Of a stretch of DNA of 64,000 nucleotides, positions 33,048 through 40,894 are shown piece after piece. Source of the DNA: Salinibacterium sp. dk2585 (lineage in GTDB: Bacteria > Actinomycetota > Actinomycetes > Actinomycetales > Microbacteriaceae); contig NZ_CP042856.1 in assembly GCF_008001035.1 (NCBI RefSeq), forward strand, positions 2,108,001-2,172,000. The letters run 5' to 3'. Under the pieces are notes generated by a model. The model worked only from the letters and a program-made list of their open reading frames with translations, did not search any database and was not told where the DNA came from. A program made the translations under genes and the position numbers. Numbering within the stretch: the first letter of the stretch is position 1; each line of letters starts with the position of its first letter.

Positions 33048-34556
33048 GTGACTTCAGAACAGATCAACCCCGACACGGATTCAATCGAGATCGACGCAAC
33101 GGCGGCTCCCGTCGCAGAGCAGACCTTCGCTGACCTCGGCATCGAGCAGGACATGGTCGACGCGCTCGCGTCGAAGGGCATCACTTCGCCCTTCCCCATC
33201 CAGACCCAGACGATTCCCATGGGTCTCGGCGGCCAGGACATCATCGGCCAGGCGAAGACAGGCACGGGCAAGACCCTCGGCTTCGGCCTCCCCCTCCTGC
33301 AGTCGCTCGGCACCAATCCCGAGCCCGGCGTCAAGGCGCTCGTCGTCGTGCCAACCCGCGAGCTCTGCGTGCAGGTCGCGGAAGACCTGACGCTTGCCGC
33401 ATCCAACCGCTCCACGCAGGTTGCCGCGATCTACGGCGGCAAGGCCTACGAGGGCCAGATCGAGCAGCTGAAGGCGGGCGCACAGGTCGTCGTGGGCACC
33501 CCCGGTCGCCTGCTCGACCTCGCGAGCCAGCGCATGCTCTCGCTCAAGGACGTCAAGGTCATGGTGCTCGACGAGGCCGACAAGATGCTCGACCTCGGCT
33601 TCCTCTCCGACATCGAGAAGCTGTTCTCGCAGACCAACCCCACACGTCACACGATGCTTTTCTCCGCGACGATGCCCGGCCCCATCGTGGCCCTCGCGCG
33701 TCGCTTCATGAACAAGCCGATCCACATCCGCGCGACCGACCCTGACGAGGGTCTCACGCAGGCGAATATCAAGCACGTCGTCTACCGCGCCCACAGCCTC
33801 GACAAGGACGAAGTGATCGCGCGCATCCTGCAGGCGGAGGGCCGCGGCAAGACCGTCATCTTCACGCGCACCAAGCGTGCCGCCGCGAAGCTCGTCGAGG
33901 AGCTCAACGAGCGCGGCTTCAACGCCGCCGCCGTGCATGGCGACCTCAACCAGGACCAGCGTGAGCGCGCCATGGCCGCGTTCAAGGCCGGCAAGAAGGA
34001 CATCCTGATCGCAACGGATGTCGCGGCACGCGGCATCGACGTCAATGACGTCACGCACGTCATCAACCACACGGTGCCCGACGACCACGACACTTACCTG
34101 CACCGTGCGGGCCGCACGGGCCGCGCAGGCAAGACCGGTATCGCGGTCACCTTCGTGGACTGGGACGACCTGCACAAGTGGGCGCTCATCAACCGCGCGC
34201 TCGAGATGGGCATCGATGAGCCCGTCGAGACCTACTCCTCCTCGCCGCACCTCTTCAGCGACCTCGACATCCCCGAGGGCACCAAGGGTCGTCTCGCGAG
34301 CGCTGGTCCCGTGCGGGCGCGCGAACCGCGCACCGGTGCCTCGGGCGCCTCAGGCTCCAGCCGCAGTGGCTCCGGACGGCCTGTGCGCGAGCGTGGCGCC
34401 GCAGACGGTCGCCGTCGCCAACAAGGCCGCAGCGAGGCCGAGGGTGCCGCGAAGCCCGAGGGCGCGGGCACGCACGATGGCGGCGAGCCGCGTCGTCGGC
34501 GTCGCCGCACCCGCCGCCCCAGCACGGGCGCGGGCAGCACGCCGCCCACCGCCTGA
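33048..34556 (+). CDS. DEAD-box ATP-dependent RNA helicase (RhlE/DeaD-like)
   Basis: 502 aa. Q motif region FPIQTQTIP near 49-57, motif I AKTGTGKT near 69-76, PTRELC, GTPGR, motif II DEAD (VLDEADKM), SAT (FSATMPG), and motif VI HRAGRTGRAG are all present. The last 100 residues form an Arg/Gly/Ser-rich basic tail (RRRRRTRRPS-type) that should bind RNA. GTG start at 33048. Role: RNA unwinding in ribosome assembly or mRNA turnover, perhaps under cold stress. Matches the mycobacterial Rv3211 position next to the ferritin-like gene. Confidence 0.93.
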   Translation: MTSEQINPDTDSIEIDATAAPVAEQTFADLGIEQDMVDALASKGITSPFPIQTQTIPMGLGGQDIIGQAKTGTGKTLGFGLPLLQSLGTNPEPGVKALVVVPTRELCVQVAEDLTLAASNRSTQVAAIYGGKAYEGQIEQLKAGAQVVVGTPGRLLDLASQRMLSLKDVKVMVLDEADKMLDLGFLSDIEKLFSQTNPTRHTMLFSATMPGPIVALARRFMNKPIHIRATDPDEGLTQANIKHVVYRAHSLDKDEVIARILQAEGRGKTVIFTRTKRAAAKLVEELNERGFNAAAVHGDLNQDQRERAMAAFKAGKKDILIATDVAARGIDVNDVTHVINHTVPDDHDTYLHRAGRTGRAGKTGIAVTFVDWDDLHKWALINRALEMGIDEPVETYSSSPHLFSDLDIPEGTKGRLASAGPVRAREPRTGASGASGSSRSGSGRPVRERGAADGRRRQQGRSEAEGAAKPEGAGTHDGGEPRRRRRRTRRPSTGAGSTPPTA

Positions 34557-34560
34557 GCCG

Positions 34561-35412
34561 CTAGGGGAGGAACGGCGCCGAGCCGGTGCCTTGCGCAATG
34601 ATCCGCTCGAGCACGGCCTCCTGGGTCGTGAACTCTGCGAGGCGGTTCGGCTTGCCAAAGCCGTGGTAGTCACTCGAGCCGGTCATGACGAGCTCGTAGC
34701 GTTCGGCGAGGCGCCGCAGCATCCGCTTTCCTGACTCGGTGTTCTCGCGGTGCCCCACCTCGAGCCCGAGCAGGCCCGCCTCGACCAGGCGTGCGAGGGT
34801 GTCCTCGTCGACGACGGCATCCCGACCTTCGGTTGCCGGGTGGGCGAGCACTGGCACACCCCCTGCAGCCCGGATGAGCCGCACGGCCGTGACAGGGTCG
34901 GGCGCGTAGTGCGGCCTCGTGTAGCCGTGCCGTGGGTGCAGGATCGACTCGAATGCTTCGCTGCGGGTCGCCGCATGCCCCTTCGCGACGAGAGCATCGG
35001 CGATGTGGGGCCGTCCGACGGTCGCGCCCTGCTGCGTGTGCTCGAGCACGTCGTCCCAGCTGAGGCTGTAGTCGACCGAGAGTCTGTGCACGATGCTCTC
35101 GGCGCGGGTGAGCCGGGACGCGCGGATGCGAGCCGTCTCCGCGACGATCGCGGCATCCGTCGGGTCGAAGAGGTAGGCGAGCACGTGCACTGAGCGCCAT
35201 TCGAGGCGCGTGCTGAGTTCCATGCCGGGGATGACGGTGAGCGAGGTGCCGGCTGCCGCCAGCCGCGCCTCCTCCCACCCGGCGGTGGAGTCGTGGTCGG
35301 TGATGGCGATCGCGTCGAGGCCTGCCTCGATCGCCGCCTCGACGAGCATCGTTGGGGTGTCTGTGCCGTCCGAGACGCTGCTGTGCGTGTGCAGGTCGAT
35401 GACGCGGGCCAT
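34561..35412 (-). CDS. PHP-domain phosphoesterase (TrpH/YciV-like)
   Basis: 283 aa. Metal-binding PHP motifs are in order: DLHTHSSVSDG (6-16), ITDHDSTAG (about 37-45), GMELSTR, and near the C-terminus GSSDYHGFG; HPA is near 192. The family includes nucleoside 3',5'-bisphosphate phosphatases and 5'-3' RNA exonuclease RNase AM, which are the likeliest activities. The ATG at 35412 follows a TAGAGT -10 by 6 nt. Converges with the helicase gene (4-bp gap) and diverges from the EEP gene (36-bp gap). Confidence 0.88.
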   Translation of the reverse strand: MARVIDLHTHSSVSDGTDTPTMLVEAAIEAGLDAIAITDHDSTAGWEEARLAAAGTSLTVIPGMELSTRLEWRSVHVLAYLFDPTDAAIVAETARIRASRLTRAESIVHRLSVDYSLSWDDVLEHTQQGATVGRPHIADALVAKGHAATRSEAFESILHPRHGYTRPHYAPDPVTAVRLIRAAGGVPVLAHPATEGRDAVVDEDTLARLVEAGLLGLEVGHRENTESGKRMLRRLAERYELVMTGSSDYHGFGKPNRLAEFTTQEAVLERIIAQGTGSAPFLP

Positions 35413-35418
35413 GCCGCC

Positions 35419-35424
35419 ACTCTA
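35419..35424 (-). promoter_or_regulatory. Leaderless-type -10 element of the PHP gene
   Basis: TAGAGT on the minus strand followed by 6 nt and the ATG at 35412. It shares a 36-bp divergent gap with TAGTGT (plus strand, 35440-35445) of the EEP gene. Confidence 0.5.
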
Positions 35425-35448
35425 TTCGCGTGGGCCAAGTAGTGTTGC

Positions 35449-36507
35449 ATGGCCATGTTCCGTCGACTCATCGCCGCCCTCGTGATCGGAGGGACGGCCG
35501 TACTCCTGCTGGTCATGGCTTGGCCACAACTGTTCGGGGCGCAGCGTCTCGGCGGGGTCGTGCAGCTCGTGTCGTTGCGGGGGCTCGCGATCGCCGTCGC
35601 CCTCGCGCTCGTCGTCGTGCTGCTCCTGCTCGCACTCTTCATCCGCGGCTTCCGCCCGCTGGCAGCGTCGCTCACGGTGCTCCTCCTCGCATTTTCCGCC
35701 GTCAGCGGAGCCGTGCTCGGTACTCGCGGCTTCGGGCCCGGCGACTCGATCGACCCCGCGCAGCGCGCCGCCGACGCCGTGACCGTCATGGCTTGGAACA
35801 CTCTCGGGCCCGCGACGGAGGCAGCGAATGTCGCATCCCTCGCCCTCGAGGTCGAGGCTGATGTCGTCGTGCTGCCCGAGACGCGGGAGGAGGAGGCGAT
35901 CGAGGCCGCCCTGCTCATGCGCGAGGCGGGCCAGCCGATGTGGGTGCTCACGAGCGCCTACGACCGAATCTCCCCCGCCCGTTCGACCTCGATGCTCGTG
36001 AGCGTCAGCCTGGGCGAGTACCGCTTCGAAGCGGATGCCCGCACGACCTCCGTCCTCCCGACGCTCGTGGCGACGCCCGTCGACGGCGAGGGCCCGACCC
36101 TCGTCGCGGTGCACGCGGTCGCCCCCGTCCAGGGCCAGATGGACAACTGGCGCAGCGACCTCGAACTCCTGGCGGAACTGTGCTCTGGTGACGACGTCAT
36201 CATGGCCGGTGACTTCAACTCGACGATCGACCACTTCTCCGGGCTCGGCTCTCGGGAACCCGGCGCACAGGCCGACCCCCGCGCCGCTGGGGCACGGCTC
36301 GGCGACTGCACGGATGCCGCAGCGCTGGCCGGTGCCGGAGCGGTCGGCACCTGGCCGACCTCGGTTCCCGCGCCGCTCGGCGCGCCCATCGACCACGTCA
36401 TGGCGACTGACGCATGGCACGTCGATGGCTTCAGGGTGATCGACGACCGGGATGCCACGGGCAGCGACCACAGGCCGGTCGTCGCCGTGCTCAGCCCTGC
36501 CGCCTGA
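35449..36507 (+). CDS. Membrane protein with endonuclease/exonuclease/phosphatase (EEP) domain
   Basis: 352 aa. Three N-terminal hydrophobic helices (about 6-24, 44-64, 70-92) place an EEP-fold domain (from about 108) outside the membrane. Motifs: VMAWNTLG (Asn), LPETREEE (metal Glu), HAVAP (His), GDFNST (Asp/Asn), DHVMAT and GSDHRPVVAV (Asp-His). The family covers nucleases, sphingomyelinases and phosphatases; an extracytoplasmic phosphodiesterase is likely, substrate unknown. Two close ATGs (35449, 35455) are possible starts; TAGTGT at 35440 lies 3 or 9 nt upstream. Confidence 0.85.
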   Translation: MAMFRRLIAALVIGGTAVLLLVMAWPQLFGAQRLGGVVQLVSLRGLAIAVALALVVVLLLLALFIRGFRPLAASLTVLLLAFSAVSGAVLGTRGFGPGDSIDPAQRAADAVTVMAWNTLGPATEAANVASLALEVEADVVVLPETREEEAIEAALLMREAGQPMWVLTSAYDRISPARSTSMLVSVSLGEYRFEADARTTSVLPTLVATPVDGEGPTLVAVHAVAPVQGQMDNWRSDLELLAELCSGDDVIMAGDFNSTIDHFSGLGSREPGAQADPRAAGARLGDCTDAAALAGAGAVGTWPTSVPAPLGAPIDHVMATDAWHVDGFRVIDDRDATGSDHRPVVAVLSPAA

Positions 36508-36554
36508 GCGACGGCATCCGCGTCCGTTCTCGAGGTCACGATTTGATATCCGAC

Positions 36555-36639
36555 TTGCGAGAGGGAGCGTTCTGTATTTATATAGAGAATGCGTTCTACA
36601 GAGTACCCGTTCTACAGAATGGGCGTTCTGCAGAATGGA
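36555..36639 (+). promoter_or_regulatory. AT-rich promoter with an array of dyad repeats (operator-like)
   Basis: Four CGTTCT-starting units begin at 36568, 36592, 36608 and 36624; the last three have an exact 16-bp period. Their cores are TTCTACAGAG, TTCTACAGAA and TTCTGCAGAA: TTCT/AGAA arms around a 2-bp centre, the last a perfect palindrome. The first unit has the same arms split by an AT-rich stretch (TATTTATATA). TTGCGA at 36555-36560 with TATA-like sequence 17-20 bp downstream is a possible promoter. This is the most AT-rich spot in the window and reads like a multi-site repressor target. It precedes the 63-aa ORF at 36713. Confidence 0.6.
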
Positions 36640-36712
36640 CTCTCTCGTCCACACGCATCCCAAATACACCGTCGGGCACGCCAGCCTGATGCCAACCAGC
36701 GAAGGAACAGGC

Positions 36713-36904
36713 ATGCACGACACGATCGTCACCCCAGCAGTTCTCCCGCAGCGCCAGACCGCCGTCGCGCCCTACCCCGTCGAGTCCGAAGACCACGTCT
36801 CGCTCGCGATGGCTCCGATCTCCTCACTATTCGGGCCCCTCGTTCCGCGCAACGCGCACCGCCAGCCCGCGCGCACTCGGAAGACCTACCGCGCCGTCGC
36901 CTAA
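36713..36904 (+). CDS. Small orphan ORF, 63 aa, unknown function
   Basis: Begins MHDTIVTPAVLPQRQ and ends in a strongly basic tail (RNAHRQPARTRKTYRAVA); Pro-rich, no cysteine, no hydrophobic helix. A GAAGGA ribosome site lies 7 nt upstream of the ATG. It sits 73 bp downstream of the dyad array, so it is the most likely regulated product there. I recognise no family. It could also be a leader or a small RNA-binding or DNA-binding protein. Coding status is supported mainly by the ribosome site, the G+C-rich codon third positions, and context. Confidence 0.5.
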   Translation: MHDTIVTPAVLPQRQTAVAPYPVESEDHVSLAMAPISSLFGPLVPRNAHRQPARTRKTYRAVA

Positions 36905-36968
36905 GCAGGCTGGCCTCTGGGCCGCATCTCCCAGCCCGCTTTCCCTCCCCCAGTGGGAGAATGGCTGG

Positions 36969-38519
36969 ATGGACGCGCACGCCACTGAGACGACCGACAC
37001 AACCGGCACCGAGACGACGAGCACCGCAACGCCCGACGTGACCCCCGAGGGCACAGCGCCGCGAGCAACGGCCAACCGTTCGACGACGCCGAGTTCCTCC
37101 ACCTTCACCGACTACGTCACGTCGCAGTGGGCGGAGCGCGAGGGGACCACGCCCAGTGCCCGCGAGGTCGCCGAGCACGCGGCCCGCCGCCGGGCAGCGA
37201 TCTCGACGCTGCACCAAGGACGGCGACTCATCATTCCGGCCGGCGCAGCCAAGGTGCGCTCCAACGACACCGACTACCCCTACCGCGCCCACTCCGCCTT
37301 CGCGCACCTCACCGGCTGGGGCGCCGACAGCGAGCCCGGCGCCGTGCTCGTGCTCGAACCGACGGGCGAGACCCACGAGGCAACCCTCTATTTCCGTGAG
37401 CGCGCGGGGCGTGACTCCGACGAGTTCTACGCGAACCCCGAGATCGGCGAGTTCTGGATCGGGCCGCGCCCCTCGCTGCGTCAGGTCTCCGCTGACCTCG
37501 CGATTGCGACGGAGCACCTCGCCGAGTTCGACGCCGTCGTCGCGACGAGTGACGCATCCACCCTCGTCGTTCGGGATGCCGACGGCGCCGTCACGCGTCG
37601 CGTCGACGAGACCCGCACGACCCTCTCCCCCGAGGACGAGTCGTGGCGAGAGGCGGATGACGCCCTCGCGCGCGACCTCTCAGAACTGCGGCTCGTGAAG
37701 GATGCCTGGGAGGTGCAGCAAATGCGCCTCGCCGTCGCCGCGACCGCCCGCGGCTTCGACGACGTCATCGCCGACCGCGGCGAGATCGTCGCCCATCCCC
37801 GGGGCGAGCGCCTCGTCGAGGGCACCTTCAACCGGCGCGCCCGCGCCGACGGCAACACGGTCGGCTACGACACGATCGCCGCGAGCGGCCCGCACGCCTG
37901 CATCCTGCACTGGACGCGCAACGATGGTGCCGTGCGCGAGGGTGACCTCATCCTCCTCGACGCTGGCATCGAACTCGAGAGTTACTACACGGCAGATATC
38001 ACCCGCACGCTGCCCGTCAGCGGCACCTTCACGCCCGTGCAGCGTCGCGTCTACGACGCCGTGCTCGAAGCAGCGGATGCCGCCTTCGCGATCGTGCGCC
38101 CTGGCATCCGGTTCAGGGAGATTCACGCTGAGGCCATGCGCGTCATCGCGGAGAAGACGGCCGAGTGGGGCCTGCTCCCCGTCAGCGCCAAGGAGTCACT
38201 CGAGGCCGACAAGCAGTACCACCGCCGCTACATGGTGCACGGCACGAGCCATCACCTGGGGATGGACGTGCACGACTGCGCGAAAGCCCGTCGCGAGCTC
38301 TACCTCGACGGTGTGCTTGAGGAGGGCATGGTCTTCACGATCGAGCCCGGGCTCTACTTCCAGCCCGACGACCTCACAGTGCCAGAGGAATACCGCGGCA
38401 TCGGCGTGCGCATCGAAGACGACATCCTCGTGACGGCGGATGGAGCTGAGAACCTCAGCGTCGGCATCCCGCGCACGGCAGACGACGTCGAGCAGTGGAT
38501 GCGTCGCGCGGCCGACTGA
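36969..38519 (+). CDS. pepP: Xaa-Pro aminopeptidase (aminopeptidase P, M24B)
   Basis: 516-aa di-metal peptidase that removes N-terminal residues before proline. An N-terminal creatinase-like domain (about 60-235) precedes the pita-bread domain. Metal ligands are visible in order: Asp in LLDAGIEL, Asp in YYTADITRT, His in HGTSHHLGMDVHD, Glu in TIEPGLYF and Glu in GVRIEDDILV. The first 35 residues are Thr-rich (ETTDTTGTETTSTATPD) and look disordered. ATG at 36969. Homologues act in the cytosol. Confidence 0.93.
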   Translation: MDAHATETTDTTGTETTSTATPDVTPEGTAPRATANRSTTPSSSTFTDYVTSQWAEREGTTPSAREVAEHAARRRAAISTLHQGRRLIIPAGAAKVRSNDTDYPYRAHSAFAHLTGWGADSEPGAVLVLEPTGETHEATLYFRERAGRDSDEFYANPEIGEFWIGPRPSLRQVSADLAIATEHLAEFDAVVATSDASTLVVRDADGAVTRRVDETRTTLSPEDESWREADDALARDLSELRLVKDAWEVQQMRLAVAATARGFDDVIADRGEIVAHPRGERLVEGTFNRRARADGNTVGYDTIAASGPHACILHWTRNDGAVREGDLILLDAGIELESYYTADITRTLPVSGTFTPVQRRVYDAVLEAADAAFAIVRPGIRFREIHAEAMRVIAEKTAEWGLLPVSAKESLEADKQYHRRYMVHGTSHHLGMDVHDCAKARRELYLDGVLEEGMVFTIEPGLYFQPDDLTVPEEYRGIGVRIEDDILVTADGAENLSVGIPRTADDVEQWMRRAAD

Positions 38520-38535
38520 TCGCGGGCTCCCCGAG

Positions 38536-39033
38536 CTACTCCTGCGGTTCGGGCTGCGCGAGCAGTTCCTGCGCGCGGAGGGCGAGCGAGGGGTCGACCA
38601 CGATCTGGTAGTTCGACGCGAGGACCTGGTGCGTCGAGGTGAAGTCGCGTCGGCTGCGGTTCATGGCGTAGGAGACGATGCCGAAGATCATGCCGAAGCC
38701 GGCACCGATGAGGAGCGCCGCGCCCACGAAGGCGATCGCTCCGGGGTTGTCGGAGAAGAGGAACATGATGAGGCCGAAGAAGAGGCCAAACCATGCGCCG
38801 CTCGCCGCTCCGGCACCCGCGGCGCGGCCGTAGGTCAGCTTGCCGGTGACCCGCTCGACGGTCTTGAGGTCGTTGCCCACGATCGCGAGCTGCTTAACCG
38901 GGAACTCGCGTTTTGCGAGCCGATCGACAACCCCCTGCGCCTCCGGGTAGGTCTCGTAGGTGCCGAGGATCTCGCCACGGGGAAGACTCGGCGTCAGGGC
39001 GTCGCGACGCGAGAACGGGGATGGGCTGGTCAC
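38536..39033 (-). CDS. General stress protein 17M-like membrane protein
   Basis: 165 aa. Residues 20-70 (EILGTYETYPEAQGVVDRLAKREFPVKQLAIVGNDLKTVERVTGKLTYG region) match the general-stress-protein-17M-like domain, and two glycine-rich membrane helices (about 73-93, 98-122) follow. Homologues sit next to the MgtE-like gene in mycobacteria too. Function unknown. GTG at 39033; AAGAAT (minus strand, 39040-39045) ends 6 nt upstream, a possible leaderless -10. Confidence 0.8.
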   Translation of the reverse strand: MTSPSPFSRRDALTPSLPRGEILGTYETYPEAQGVVDRLAKREFPVKQLAIVGNDLKTVERVTGKLTYGRAAGAGAASGAWFGLFFGLIMFLFSDNPGAIAFVGAALLIGAGFGMIFGIVSYAMNRSRRDFTSTHQVLASNYQIVVDPSLALRAQELLAQPEPQE

Positions 39034-39057
39034 AGGCTCATTCTTCCACGCGGCGGC

Positions 39058-39063
39058 TAGGGT
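39058..39063 (+). promoter_or_regulatory. Leaderless-type -10 element of the MgtE-like gene
   Basis: TAGGGT followed by 6 nt and the GTG at 39070; the 36-bp divergent gap also holds AAGAAT for the minus-strand gene. Confidence 0.5.
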
Positions 39064-39069
39064 TAAGCC

Positions 39070-40404
39070 GTGAGCCCCACACGAGTCTTCGTTGCGCGCC
39101 TGACCGGGTGCTCAGTCTTCGACCCCGCGGGTGACAAGGTCGGCCGCGTGCGCGATGTGCTCGTCGTCTACCGGGCCACCCAGTCCCCCCGCGTCGTCGG
39201 TTTCATCGTAGAAGTTCCCGGACGCCGACGAGTGTTTCTCTCGGTCGGTCGCATCACCAGCATCAGCTCGGGGCAGATCATCACGACCGGGCTGATCAAC
39301 CTGCGCCGCTTCGAGCAGCGTGGTGGCGAGGTGCGGGTCATCGCCGAGATGCTGGGCCGCCGCGTCACCCTCGTGAACGGCCGCGGCACGGCCACGATCG
39401 AGGATGTCGCGATCGAGGAGACCGGGCCCGGCGAGTGGCAGGTCAGCGAACTCTTCCTGCGCCTGCCCAAGACGAGCGCCTCGCCCTTCGCCAAGGGCCC
39501 CACGCACTTCGCATCGTGGGACGAGGTGCGCGAGAACACCGACGACGGCGAGGCGCAGTCGGCGACGCATCTGCTCGCAACCTACGAGGACATGCTCCCC
39601 GCCGACCTTGCGAGTGCCCTGCTCGACCTGCCAGAACAGCGGATGCTGGAGGTCGCGGGTGAGCTGAGCGACGACCGCCTGGCCGACGTGCTCGAGGAGA
39701 TGCCCGAGGAGCGCCAGGTCGAGATCCTCGACAAGCTCGAGGATCGCCGCGCTGCCGACGTGCTCGACCAGATGCAGCCAGATGACGCGGCCGACCTCAT
39801 CGCGCAACTCAGCGAGGAGCGCAGTGAAGTGCTGCTCGACCTCATGCAGCCCGATGGCGCCGACGATGTGCGCATGCTGCTCAACTACGAGCCCGACACG
39901 GCCGGTGGTCTCATGACAACCGACCCCATCATCGTCTCGTCTGAAGCGACTGTCGCAGAGGGCCTCGCCCTCATCCGCCGTCACGAACTCGCGCCAGCAC
40001 TCGGCGCCGCGATCTGCGTGACCCTGCCGCCCTACGAGACCCCAACGGGGCGCTTCCTCGGCATGGTGCATTTCCAGCGGATGCTCCGCTACCCACCCGG
40101 CGAGCGCCTCGGCACGCTCATCGACCAGAAGCTCGAGCCCGTGCACGTCGACGCCTCCGCGGCGGAGGTCGCGCGCATCCTCGCGAGCTATGACCTCGTC
40201 TCGGTGCCCATCGTCGACGACACCCACCGGCTCGTCGGCATCGTCACGATCGACGACGTGCTCGACTACCTGCTGCCCGATGACTGGCGAAGTCACGATG
40301 AGGACGACGATTTCTCGCCGCCCACCCTCGACACCCGACCCCAGCCCGTGATCACGACCGCCGCTCCCCCAGGAAGGAGGCGCCCGAATGGCAAGGCACG
40401 ATGA
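39070..40404 (+). CDS. Soluble MgtE-like protein: PRC-barrel-like, MgtE N and CBS domains
   Basis: 444 aa. An N-terminal beta-rich PRC-barrel-like part (1-120; VFDPAGDKVGRVRDV) is followed by a helical MgtE N-domain (about 165-275; repeated LADVLEEMPEERQVEILDKL-type helices) and a CBS pair (about 285-425; ending IVTIDDVLDYLLPDDW). The five-helix Mg2+ channel of true MgtE is absent, so this cannot itself transport; it is like mycobacterial Rv1232c. A Mg2+- or nucleotide-sensing role is inferred. Its last 17 bp overlap the DUF1003 gene, which supplies a membrane protein. Confidence 0.85.
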   Translation: MSPTRVFVARLTGCSVFDPAGDKVGRVRDVLVVYRATQSPRVVGFIVEVPGRRRVFLSVGRITSISSGQIITTGLINLRRFEQRGGEVRVIAEMLGRRVTLVNGRGTATIEDVAIEETGPGEWQVSELFLRLPKTSASPFAKGPTHFASWDEVRENTDDGEAQSATHLLATYEDMLPADLASALLDLPEQRMLEVAGELSDDRLADVLEEMPEERQVEILDKLEDRRAADVLDQMQPDDAADLIAQLSEERSEVLLDLMQPDGADDVRMLLNYEPDTAGGLMTTDPIIVSSEATVAEGLALIRRHELAPALGAAICVTLPPYETPTGRFLGMVHFQRMLRYPPGERLGTLIDQKLEPVHVDASAAEVARILASYDLVSVPIVDDTHRLVGIVTIDDVLDYLLPDDWRSHDEDDDFSPPTLDTRPQPVITTAAPPGRRRPNGKAR

Positions 40405-40894
40405 CGGCGACCTCCATGAGCCGAAGAACCTGAAGCAGTCCCGGCTGCCCCGCTTCGGGCGCGGCCAGGACCGCATGGGGCGCTTCTCCGAGGCGTTCGC
40501 CCGTTCGATGGGAACCCCCTGGTTCCTCGTCGGCATGACGGTGTTCTGCGCCGTCTGGATCACCTACAACACGCTCGCGCCCGAGGAACTGCAGTTCGAC
40601 CCCCGCGCGCTCAACTACACGCTGCTCACGCTCATCCTGTCGCTGCAGGCGAGCTACGCGGCGCCCATGATCCTGCTTGCACAGAATCGTCAGGACGACC
40701 GCGACCGCGTGCAGATCGAGCAGGACCGCCAGCGCGCCGAGCGCAACCTCAACGACACCGAGTACCTCGCACGCGAGGTCGTGGCCCTTCGCCTTGCGAT
40801 GAAGGATGTCGCGACCAAGGACTTCATCCGCGCCGAACTGCGCTCCATGCTCGACGAGCTCGACCGCGAGAAGAGCGAACCCCGGAATGACTGA
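40388..40894 (+). CDS. DUF1003 family membrane protein
   Basis: 168 aa. After a basic N-terminus come two helices (about 42-62 and 75-97) with the family hallmark between and around them (FDPRALNYTLLTLILSLQASYAAPMILLAQNRQ), then a charged coiled-coil (QDDRDRVQIEQDRQRAERN). Function unknown; always small and membrane-bound. Start ATG 40388 overlaps the MgtE-like gene, with AGGAAGGAGG-like sequence just upstream. It overlaps mrp by 8 bp, so the three genes form one operon. Confidence 0.88.
   Translation: MARHDDGDLHEPKNLKQSRLPRFGRGQDRMGRFSEAFARSMGTPWFLVGMTVFCAVWITYNTLAPEELQFDPRALNYTLLTLILSLQASYAAPMILLAQNRQDDRDRVQIEQDRQRAERNLNDTEYLAREVVALRLAMKDVATKDFIRAELRSMLDELDREKSEPRND

Noticed and set aside
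36568-36639. Dyad array as a LexA (SOS) box or CRISPR-like repeat
   Set aside because: The actinobacterial SOS box has GAAC-N4-GTTC, not TTCT-N2-AGAA; the units are contiguous without spacers, so not CRISPR.
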